Source: Hetaerina americana (taxonomy: Eukaryota; Arthropoda; Insecta; Odonata; Calopterygidae). From it: a stretch of 64,000 nt of DNA. The stretch covers positions 25,500,490-25,564,489 of the forward strand of contig JAKTNV010000001.1 in assembly GCA_022747635.1 (NCBI GenBank), written 5' to 3'. The position numbers were made by a program, and so were the translations under genes. Below, piece after piece: positions 45,781-57,000 of this stretch (position 1 is its first letter; the number at the start of each line of letters is the position of its first letter). The notes beneath the pieces are model-generated. The model saw only the letters and a list, made by a program, of their open reading frames with translations. It did not search any database and was not told where the DNA came from.

Positions 45781-46364
45781 GGCTTAGTTTTAATTTTTTT
45801 CTAGTTGATTGGGTAACTGATGTTATTGAGATGAGAATTTAGTTTTTTGTGTCAAAGATTGGTGTTTGGATGTTTCCTTTAAGTGTATTGATAGAAAAAA
45901 TAAGAAAATTGGATGAATCAAATTACAAAAAAAAGAGGCTCACAGAGAAGGAGAGGAAAGAAGTCAGATGAAATTTCTTAAAGGAAGAAATATCCTTACC
46001 CTTTGACATAATGGAATTATGAATACAGTTGTAGGTTTTAATTTCAAATGCAGTCGACATGTTTTTTAGCAGACAACAAAAGCATATGTTAATTTGATGA
46101 AGGAAGAATAACATTCTAGTTCAATTAGTACCTTTTAATAACACAAAATGTAAAAAGGTTTAACCAAATAATGTTTAATAACCTCAATATTTCATCAAAT
46201 CTCAATTATCTTCTTGTAGACTGATTTTACATCTCTCAGATATTCTTAAAAAATAACGTCATTTTTGTTTTTCTAACGTCCATCAACCCTCTTCCAAATA
46301 TGCTGGGATTAAGTCATCAGAGCTAGATGGAAAAAGTAATGACAGATGTCATGGAGAAGAAATA

Positions 46365-46830
46365 TGTTTTATGAAATATCTTTCGCTGGTTAGGCCTCAT
46401 TTAGAATATGTTGCAAGTATATGGGATTCTCGCGAAGTTGGATTAATTGGCAAAGTGGATCGTGAGCAGCATAGAGGAGCTAGATTTGTAGAGCGTTGCT
46501 ATGATAAACTTGAGCAGCTAGTCTGGGAATCACTCACGAAGCTAAGGTTAAATTACATATTAAATCTCTTGTATAAATTCGAAGGGCGTCTCTTTAGCAG
46601 TGATGTTGAAAATGTATTATTACCCCCATTGCACTATGATAGGAGAGATCATGCCAGTAAAATTAGAGAGATTAAGTGTAGAACACTTGGATTTAAGATG
46701 TGGATTTTTCCATGAACGATTAGGGATCAGAATAACATTGTCCGACCACGGTAAGGTCAATTTCAGATCAAAATTGTTATGGTGCGTTTTCATCCCCTGC
46801 CACACACCTTAGCGGTAGCTTGCAGGGTAC
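46365..46830 (+). pseudogene. Jockey/CR1-like LINE C-terminus with 3' tail, best copy
   Basis: 114-aa open stretch: LSLVRPHLEYVASIWDSREV, GLIGKVDREQHRGARFVERC, YDKLEQLVWESLTKLRLNYI, LNLLYKFEGRLFSSDVENVL. A frame change near 46700 separates it from the FFHERLGIRI.. end. The tail CATCCCCTGCCACACACCTT then AGCGGTAGCTTGCAGGGTAC follows at 46787-46826. This copy defines the coding part that belongs with tail module 1. Confidence 0.7.
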
Positions 46831-46834
46831 ATAA

Positions 46835-47865
46835 ATAATTATAATAAGTACGCATGAAAATGCTGCTAAATGTATGCTGAAAATTACAATAGAAGAAATG
46901 AGTGTAGACATTTGTCATAGGATTAATTTCAAGTAATGACGAAATTAATTGAAATTTAAATATTGATTTCAGTTTTTGGGGGTCAATTTTTGCGATCTAG
47001 TCAAGACCTTGTGTTTATAGGCAACGTTAGCATAGCTGTACGACATATTTTCCCTACTACTTGGTCGTATGAAATTAGATTTCAAACAGTGGTAATGAAT
47101 TGATTAAATTTAGCACGTCGACTACGAGCGTCTTGAAGAATATTATTGCTTTCTTTGATGTTTGAAATAATATCATCACTTTGCACTCTTGCACATATTT
47201 AGATGACCTTAATGTACAATGACTATTTATAAAAATGTTGCAATTAGGTGAAAGTATGTCACGAATTTGAATATTGAGATGAAATTCGATATATTATTCC
47301 AAAATGTTGACATTTAATCTATCTGTGGCATTTGATACACAGTAAAGATGTAGCGAAAATTTTCGAAAAGACACTTTCACATATTATTGTTTTTGTTTAC
47401 ATTCTGACACACGGAGACAAATTTTTCCCGAGCCTCCGAACTTCTTCAATGATACATAATTTTTGAACACTGCCAATCGCATGGGTCAATCCTTAGGCAA
47501 AGTGATACGCAGATATAACATTTCATTTTTTATATTTGCGACTTTCTCTAAGGCGTGCCGAAGGAAGTATACAGGAAGAAGTGAGTAGATCTATTCTTGA
47601 ACTTCATTTACTGGTTGCCAGATGCACTAGCGTCCGTTGTTTTTTAAATGATTTTCAAATTGATTAAGTATTCATTACAATAAAGTATTGATGACAACAG
47701 ATACTAATAATATCAATGTTTTCGGAAACTGGTACGTTTTTATTATGAATACATCTACATACGGTTTAAGCCCATTCAAATATCTCGCCATACTCTTACC
47801 GACCAGTTGCGAAATTCGTTACTCATATTCAATGGCGGGATTTTGGTGGATTTGTGTTTACTTTC
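46835..47865. other. Intergenic upstream of separase
   Basis: No gene or clear repeat. This is the first stretch left of the gene free of recognisable transposons, so proximal regulatory DNA may lie here. Confidence 0.4.
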
Positions 47866-47869
47866 AGTT

Positions 47870-48002
47870 AACTAAACTTGGCCTTCGAGGAGAAAGTACA
47901 GGACTGCATATTGGCCAGTACAGTGTATAGATATTTCAGTGATACTAATACACACATTTTTCCATGGAAGTAATTCTAGTCCGGTGACGAACAGCACTCG
48001 GG
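47870..48002 (+). promoter_or_regulatory. Presumed separase core promoter and 5' UTR
   Basis: A TTCAGTG at 47935-47941 resembles the arthropod initiator TCAGT and would give a 5' UTR of about 65 bases. An in-frame stop at 47985 precedes the start codon. No convincing TATA box. Inferred from position and a short match only. Confidence 0.25.
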
Positions 48003-48093
48003 ATGGCTCAATACAGTATGGATCAAGTGTTAAATGATGTTTTTGGTTATAACTCAAAACTAAAACACTGTCCCGTCATCTCTTCGTGGGAAG
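48003..48093 (+). CDS. Sse: Separase exon 1 (start codon)
   Basis: Encodes residues 1-30 plus one base of codon 31, beginning MAQYSMDQVLNDVF. The donor is AAG|GTATAA. The following intron is only 72 bp, and the codon completed across it reads Gly. Confidence 0.85.
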
Positions 48094-51000
48094 GTATAAA
48101 CCATTGTTTCTCGTGTTTGATTAAATCATTCCGCTCCTAAATACCCATCCATTATCGTACCTCAGGTTTCTGCAAGATAGCTGCAGAAGAGTGTTTTTCT
48201 AAAGGAAATGATTTGGATGCTGTTTTTCACCTAGCGGAAACGCATGCGATATATTTACGTCACAAAGCAGAAACTTCTGCTAATTATCTAATGAGGTAAG
48301 AAACGAGGGTAATTAAATTATTCTTAGAGTAGCTTTGTTATTTTACTGATTGTGTTTTTTTCTACTGCAGGAGAAATAACACCAATGATCCAGCCAATGG
48401 CAAAGATTCAGTAAAAATTGATTTTGTAGATAATATAAGCCCGGAAAGGAGGCGGTCGTTGAATGGTATAAATACACAGTTTTCAGCGTCTAGAGGACAA
48501 GGAATTATCGAACGGCTGAAAGACTTACCTCAAGGTAGAAAACTTCTCTTAGCACTAGTGTAAAAAGATTTGCTCATCGTTGCCTGCCTGCGAATAATTA
48601 TATACAAAACTAGTCATTCTTCGGATTTTATATGTGAGGGCTTAAGTCCCTGCAACCTTTCAGTGCCATTTTTCTAGAGTTATCTTTCGTAAATATAAAG
48701 AGTTGAACTCAATAATTTCTCCTGCAATGAGTTTAGTTTGCGATCATAGTTTATATTGCTTATATTGTCTGACTGTACTTCAATTATATTATCATCTGGA
48801 TTACCATTGTGACAAGATTCTGAACCCTAGACCATTGTCATTACCCTCTGGGATGTTCAAACTGATTCATAGGTCACAGACGGTAAATTCAATTTTGGTC
48901 ACATTTCACTGGATAACTAAATAAGGAAAGAGGATATAATTTTATATGTCCTTAGCTTGTGGGGCTTATCAAGACTCTGATTAATAATGCCCGCTTAAGT
49001 ACTTGTTATGATTAATTCACACTACACATAGAGGGAGTAGAGATGATTAGAACGAACATGCCCATGTACTGATTTTATCATAGAGAATATTGATGCAAAA
49101 TGGTAGAGTGTTTATGGCTCAGATGAGTGCAATCACATTCCTAGAATATTACCTTTTGAGAGCCTGGGTGACATTGACATGTGAGGGAGAAGATTATAAA
49201 GGGAAAGAGAGAGTATGTGGGTTCAGTTTCCCATCCTTCTCTTTATGAGGTGAGCTTGTTTACATCTGCTCATATGTAAATGCCCGGTGAAGTGCAACTT
49301 AGCTGATGCAGCTTTGATTAATGAAACAGGCTATATAATGTGGGTTACACTTTTTAACATTGAACTCATTCTTTTGTGTCAGATATTCAGAGGGTGAAGG
49401 AAATTTGTTTTTTTTTCTAATATTTAAGATAAAGATTTGCAGAAACATAATAATGATTAATATAATTGGGTAACTAATCCAGTAATGGAGAGAGTTGTAA
49501 ACTTTTGGCTCTCTTGGGCATCACTTAATCACTGCTCATGTCATCTGGCAGATGCATACCCTTCAAACACATCTCATACTTTTCACTCCATATATGAGGA
49601 CCTTATTTTGTGTCTTCATGTGATGGTTGCACTCATGGTCTGCTTCTGCCTTGTCTGTATCATCACTTCTGGCGTTAGCACACTGTGTAGGTCGATGCAT
49701 GGCTAAAGGCATTTGATATGCACTAGGGAGTGTGTGGAGTTGGTTTGAAATGATTAAAGGTAAGGGAAATTGTTGGGAGGTAAGGGTAAGCAACTAGCAG
49801 AGGTACCATTGAGGGAAAATCCTTGCTGGGACTTAATGATCATTCATCTTTCAAATCTTGGGGTTCTCATCCCATATGTATATTCATGACAGTCATCTGC
49901 CCAATACCAAATGAGATCATACTAATTTTTTAGGGGGATCGATATGGTTCGGGTGCTATCGTACTGGCTTCCCACCCAGAGGGCCCTTTGTAGCTTTGTG
50001 GAGGGCACTTTGAGTGAATACGCCGTCCGTCGGATGGGACGTTAGGCTGCGGACCCCTTGGCGCCTTTCGTAAAGAGTAGGCTAATGCTGACGCGGGGTT
50101 TCTCTCCCCCCTTCGTCCTTTCCTGTCCATCCCCTATGGTGTAAATGACCTTAGCTGTCGGTCGCCTCCCCTAAAAACTACTACTACTAATTTTTTAGTA
50201 AGTCACAGGGGACCCCTTTTTTGAAAAAGGAGTTGGCACATAACCAGTTGCCATCCCTTTGTCCATTTTCAATAATATGGGTACCGACTTCCCAGATGGG
50301 CCTTCAATGGTGACAAACAAACTGATATGGGCACGTAGGGCTGCTTCAGTTCTGAGGAATGTGGAAAACTTAAAAAAAAAAGAGAATTACATTGACATAA
50401 CAATTATTAATTAATTGTCCAAGATTATTTGGTCTTTAGCTGTTCACACATCTGGTGTGGTGATCCTAAATTTCTAGTAGGTTGATAATTCTTGTAGTCA
50501 TCAAATGGCTGAGTTTTATATTTTGTAATCATAAAGTGGCATACTGTAATACATATAGGACAGCATACCTCTTAAAGTGGAACTTCATTGTGTTGTTACT
50601 GATGCTAGTTGGAGTATTAAATAGATTTGATTGCTGAAGAGAGAAATTTCATTCTGATCCCTAGAAATCAATGAAATATTAGTCTGAAAAAAAGTGAAAG
50701 TAAAAGACAAGGCCAATCACATAAAGCATTATATTTCATTGCATTTTCCTTCTGCAGTTAAATATTCTTGACAACTGAATGAAGTGGCCATGATTCATGC
50801 TTCATAAATATCATCATTGTCAGTGTGGAAATAGTGTTCATATTTGGCAGAAAAAGTACCTATTCATGTTTTTAATGTGAAACATTCATTTTTTTAACTT
50901 CTGATCAGTTTTGTCCATAGTAACGCATAGTTCAAAGTTCATAGTTCATTATTCCTAAAACTCAACTTGCTTAGTACTACCTACAATGCTCCACAGCCAC

Positions 51001-54000
51001 TGCTATTAAGCCCATAATTAAATCTTTTGAAAGATATTGCCAAAATTAATATTCTCCCATAGTTTTGAATAGTTGTTTGTTCTTTTTCATTGGGTTTTTT
51101 ATTTGGGCATATTATATTTTCCAGAATGGACTATAGTGCAAGTTACTTCAGCATTTGATGTGCAATTTGTGGTGAATCCAGAAAAACATAGATATTCCTG
51201 CCCTCCGTCCCTCTATGTTACTCGAATGGAATGTGGCCCAAAACCTGCCATCATCACCTCTCAAGTTCACCTTGTGCCAAATCCCTCAATACCACACGGT
51301 CAACAGATTTTCCAGAATTCATCTCATGTCACCAAATCATTTATGGAGGTGAGTCGACTATCATTTTTGTGAACCCAAGTGAATTGTTGATTATGCCTGA
51401 AAGGGAATGGTATGAGGGGTGTGTGTGGAACATTTTAATAGTAAGAGGAATGATCTGATGTTGGTAATCCAGAGAAGAATGCTAACCATGCTATCTGTCA
51501 ATCTGTTCATGTGAAATGGTAAGTCTCATTTAAGCATTTTGTGCAAAGCATAAGTGACGACATAACACAAAGTTGATGGAAAATTGAAAGTTGAGGGAGA
51601 AATAAATAGTGTCGCTACTTAAGTGTTTTAGATCCACATTATCTTGAACTTAAAATGAGGTTTTCACTGAGAAGTCTAGGACATAATGAGTGTCTACTGC
51701 ATCTTAATAGGTGTGATCGCAATTTGTTATAAGTTGGTTGCATTAAGAATAGAATAGAGTATGTGTTTCTCTATGAGTTTGTTTATTGCAAGGACACCCA
51801 CTACAGGCATCTACTTAACAATAATCTACCCTGGGTGGTCAACTTGGTTGTGTATATAAAGCTGTGGTTCCCATGTTGAGTCACCCAGAACATTGAATCG
51901 CTGTGATTTTTGCATGATAATCCTTTGTTGTATGTTTACATCCATGACTAGTAAAAAATTCCTGAAAAATATTGTTTAATTCTTTACAATTCAATGAATT
52001 TCAAGGCATATCTCCGATTGAATAAATTATTTTTCATTACTTTCAGCCATGTGCAAAACTAGATTATGGGATCTTGCAGACTGCAATTATCCAAAAATAG
52101 TACTTTACTGTAATTGGATTCGATTCAGTATCATTATCTGGCAATTTTACAAAAGTATTCTCATTGTTATATAGCACTGGATGCCTGGGTGGGCGGGAAG
52201 GGAGGTAGGGCAGGTATCATTGGCAAGGAGAGGGGGTTTTTTCACTGAAGTAAAAATACCAACATATCTTTCCACTCAATTTTATTCGGCACAACTAGTT
52301 TTGATGCTTCGGCGACATCCTCTGGTACACATACAGGTCGGTCTTATATATATGGTGGAGGTGATGAGGGGAAAGGGGTAGCTGGAATTGATTGAAGTTA
52401 ATGGGGGTGGTTCAGGGATGCAGGGGCGGTGGGAGACAGCGAGTGGGGAGGGTAAGGTCCGAGGAGAATGGAGGTGGTCAGGAAGGTTCACGGTTGGGGG
52501 TCACAAGGCCCATTGGTTTGACATTGCTAATGTGTTTATGATCTATGAGCTGTTTGGCAAAGTTGAAGATGAAATGGTTGTTTGTGAAGCATGACTTGTG
52601 TTCCTTTGATCTTGTTTGGAAAATTCCGTGTCATTGTTCCCAATATAGCTCAAATTGATGTCACTACGTTGGAGCTTGTATACTCCGCTCTCTGTATTTT
52701 CCTTCACTGATTTTTTCCTTAGTGGTTCCTTGTAAATGCATGAGTCTTCTGTTCTGAGAAACCCATATCAACAAATGTATACGTTCTAAATTGGTTTCTG
52801 GTTGCTACCACCTGAAAAGGATTAAAAACACACTGACAGCACCTTCAGTCCATTATGAATAGAGACAAATTCATTAAGCTTTTTCAAGCTCCAAAAATGA
52901 ACCATTAGGATTCAGGGTGATATCCCAGGGAAAAAAGTCTCCAGGCCCTCATCAAATCCATTGAAATCCTCACTTTAGCTTACCCATATATTTTTTTCTT
53001 GCAAATGTTTTTATTTGTTAGCAAAAGAGTTTTTGATATTGAAATAAATGGTGATGCCCATGAATGCAACACCGGAGCCTACAAATGCTTAAGCAATTTC
53101 ACTCTTAATTTCAGCCTCTTTAGCAAGAAATCAATCTATATAGATGGAAAACTTCTTAATTTGTCTGCCATAGAAACTAAGGGAAATCTCTAATGTCCCA
53201 TAGTTTAAACAATTGCTATATCAATATCTTGTTAGCAGTACATTTAAATATAATGATGAATTTATGTATTCAATTGTTCCCGGCTCAACTTTGTGGAAGT
53301 TCATGTTTATTAAATGAAGAACAATATAACTTTCCACTGTCCTTTATTCACGCACAACTAGTTTCAATGCCTAAGCGTCATCATCAGGTAATGATGAGGT
53401 ACCTGATGATGACACTTAAGCGTTGAAACTAGTTGTACGTGAATGAAGGACAGTGGAAAGATACAAATGTGTTCATTTAATAAACATGAATTTATGTCAA
53501 ATTCCATACAAACTGCGGGAGATACCGCAACAGTAACTTTTGACGCAGTCATCCGCTAATATGCATTTCAATGCAACAATTTCAGTGTGTAAAAATCATT
53601 TGCCTTGACTGGGATTCGAACCCTTCTTTGGAATTTGTCAAAGTATAAACACCATGAGTGTTTAAAAGTTGGCTTTAACCTCGGGGACTGTGGCGCGTCG
53701 CGCACGAATATGAATGCCTGTGACATTGTATGTACGGCATTTCATCACAACATCTTGTTCCTTTAAAAGCCCCAAAATTTCAGAGTTTAAGAGGACGCCT
53801 CGGTAGCTTAACTGGCGAAAGCACTCGACCGGATATTTAGGGATCTGGGTTCGAATCCCAGTCAAGGCGAATGATTTTTACACTCTGAAATTGTTGCATT
53901 GAAATGAATTTATGTATTTATAATGCATGTATCCATATTAATCTGACTCCTTATGTAGTGTATGTAATTGTATGCTGTATTTATATGACCTGTTTTATAC

Positions 54001-57000
54001 ATGTAAACCACATTCTCTGGAGCAAATTTAAAAAAAGTCATATTATGATTATTAATTGAATTTCTGAGAAAATGAAATCTTCAATCCCAGTTTTAAAAAT
54101 GATAATGGGATCCTGTTTTTGTGGCAGATTTAGGTCTAAGGTTTTTTTCACCTCACTTTTTCTTAGGTTTTGGAATATTATTCCAAAGATGTCTGAATCG
54201 TAAATCATTCCTTTCAAGTAACTGGGTCACAAGAGGAACTTAAAAAATGAATGTCCTTATTACATAATTTGTTTCATCAACAGAATTATCCACATGATAT
54301 TTAACTGCTAATGACTCAAAATATTTTGGTGCTTTTTCAGGAACTGGAAAATATAATAGCTGATGAACTTCAAGTCTTGAAGAATGGGAAAAAAATGAAT
54401 CCCAAAGAGTACTGGACAAAGAGGGATGCCCATAGCACACGAATGAAAGTAAGCTATAATAATTAGTAGAGATGTTTTGTTTAAATGACTGAAAACAAGC
54501 TCTCTTTATGATGCAGTGGCCAGAGGCTTTCTTTTTAAATTTAATTAACTTAATTCGTAAGTACAAATATTTTGAGGGGAGTTGGTTTACATGACGTGGG
54601 TTTTGTACACATCTCTAAATTCCAAACTTGATTTAATAAAAATAATTTGAGTGAAAATATTTTGCATTCAGATGTTCTTTCCATTTCTTTTTCTTAAAAA
54701 GTGAGGCAAAAAATTTCTTCATTGATTACAGCGATTCAAAGAGCCTATCCCATTTTTTTTTAATTAGCCCAAATTTATCAGTAAATAAGAGCTTACGTAA
54801 CTGATGGTACTCGTATTCATAGATATGCTTCTCTCCATGCTTTAAATACAACTGTCTCGGTAAAAAATTATAGCAGCTCATACTGTAGGTCAAAGAAACA
54901 ATACTCTTTGATTATTTAGTTGTGATTTGAGTTTTTTTTTAACTTAAATTCTCGAGTTGTGACATTCTTATATTGGCTCAGCAGCACACTATCTTCAGCA
55001 CACTTTAGGTGGCATGCGGGAAAGAATTCTCATGCTGGAAAAATGTAATAATGAGTTAAATTGTTTGACCCTTGTTATCTTTGAGTTGGAATATGTGGAT
55101 GAAGCACTAAAAAGTACAAACGTACATTCCTTAACCCCTGGTTTAGCACTATACAGCATGTGGAATGTGTTGTCTGTCTTGTGCTGTTGTATACTGATGT
55201 TTTTTTTACCCATGTAGTTGTAATTTTTAGCATTACATTCTGTAATAATTATGACTGAAGTCCTTTGAAATTCAGTGCTCCTTTTAATATGTCATTCTCT
55301 ACTGATCCCTGGTATGTATTTTCATCTCTCCCCTAATCATCACACCTCTTCAACCTATATACTACACTCTGGGCTGATGTTTCCCTTCAGTAGTCTCAAC
55401 TTGTATATCCGATTGTGAGACTATATTTTCCTCCCAAGTATTTTACCTGGAGTTATGCCATCATATCAGATTAAATACAAGAATGCACACTTTGGGAAGA
55501 CTATTGCGATGGGGGATTGTCAGGAGAAATCCAAAGGAGTTTGGTGTTAGAATACCATTCAATAATCTGCAGAAAATACCCATATGAGGCATGCAAATAT
55601 TTCACTTCTTACTCCTCACCTCACATCAAAACAAAAAAGAAACAGCTGTGCCGACTATGCATTAAGGCAAAAGCCTGTTTCGTATGGTAATACTGTGAAA
55701 TAATCCGTGGAAAATTATGACAGACATTTTGAATTATTATTTCTCTTGAACCTTGCAACTTATCTACTATTTCATTGTTTCATTTGTCGTTAGGTTCTCA
55801 TGAGCAGTATTGAGAATCAATGGCTAAGGGGCCGTAAGTGCTTATTCCTTGGGAAGTTTATTGATGCTGAAGATGAAAAGAAAATAGAAGGTGAGAGGAC
55901 ACAGTCCATTTTGTCTGCCAAATTTGTGGTTTTCCCCTCCCAATAAAAACAGTTACAAATAAAATAAACCTTAAAATGGTCAAGCTTCACTTCATGAAAG
56001 ATTTGTATATCCCTGAAATGAAAGAGAGAATACTTTTTCACAGAATTAATTTGGTTTAGTACAATGTGATGCAACACGTTGTATCAAAACAAATATTTAT
56101 TTTCATCGTCTCCATATTCATTCCTTTCGCTCTTCCTAATTTGGCTAAGTAATTATAATATGAATCAGTTCCCTGGGAACTATTGCAGTAACCCTTTTCT
56201 GTGCCCTCAAAGGAAATTTTTATTCTAAATTTAGTTGTTCGATTCCAAGAAGTCCTTCAAATAGTTAAAAAATTTACATCTTGTTAGCATTTGAAATCAA
56301 GAGATAGCGAGATGAATTTCTCCTTTCAGCCATGGTGGACAAAGTGCTGACATCTTGCGAGTCTGTTGATGTGTCAGATCGCTCGCGTGGAATCCTCTCC
56401 CTTCTCCTGGGTGCAATGCCTAATCTTCAGCCAGCGGAGGTGCACAAGATGCTGCGTGATGCCCTTCCTGATGCGCAACGTGAGCAGATCTCTGAGATGA
56501 TGGATGCCATCGAAGGCATGAGGGAGTCTTCTTTGAAGACAAAACCTTGCCAGTGGAAGCGACACCCTGTCATTCTTATACTAGACAAGGTTTGTGCCAA
56601 GGTTTCGTCAGAAATGGAGGAATCTAATCGTGCTTTTATCATCTTCAAATGAAGTCTGTATGGTCAAAGAACAGGAAAAATATATATGTATGTATGTATA
56701 TAGATTCCCGGGCAAGGCACTCTGGGCGCCTGCAGCTCCACCCAAGCTATGTGATTTTTTGGGTATCAGATCTTCCTGGGAAACCATAACCGGCACAGGG
56801 AAAGGAACTGGCTCTACTTCTCTGATGTGTGAATCTCACACGCCGTATAGGGCTTAGTACTGGGTGAACTCTACCATCAACTACCAAACCGACCTTCGGG
56901 TTGATTACTGTGTTTATGGTTTTATATACATACACATATATAATATTTTGATGGCGCAATAGAACACAAATAAAGTAGTAACACTTAAAAGGACACTCAC

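Noticed and set aside
53796..53870. Functional tRNA-Ser
   Set aside because: Weak anticodon stem and C instead of T at position 33; part of a foldback element.
56594..56857. 87-codon + strand frame overlapping the end of separase exon 7
   Set aside because: Runs out of frame through the donor site into SINE-A sequence; not a plausible extension.
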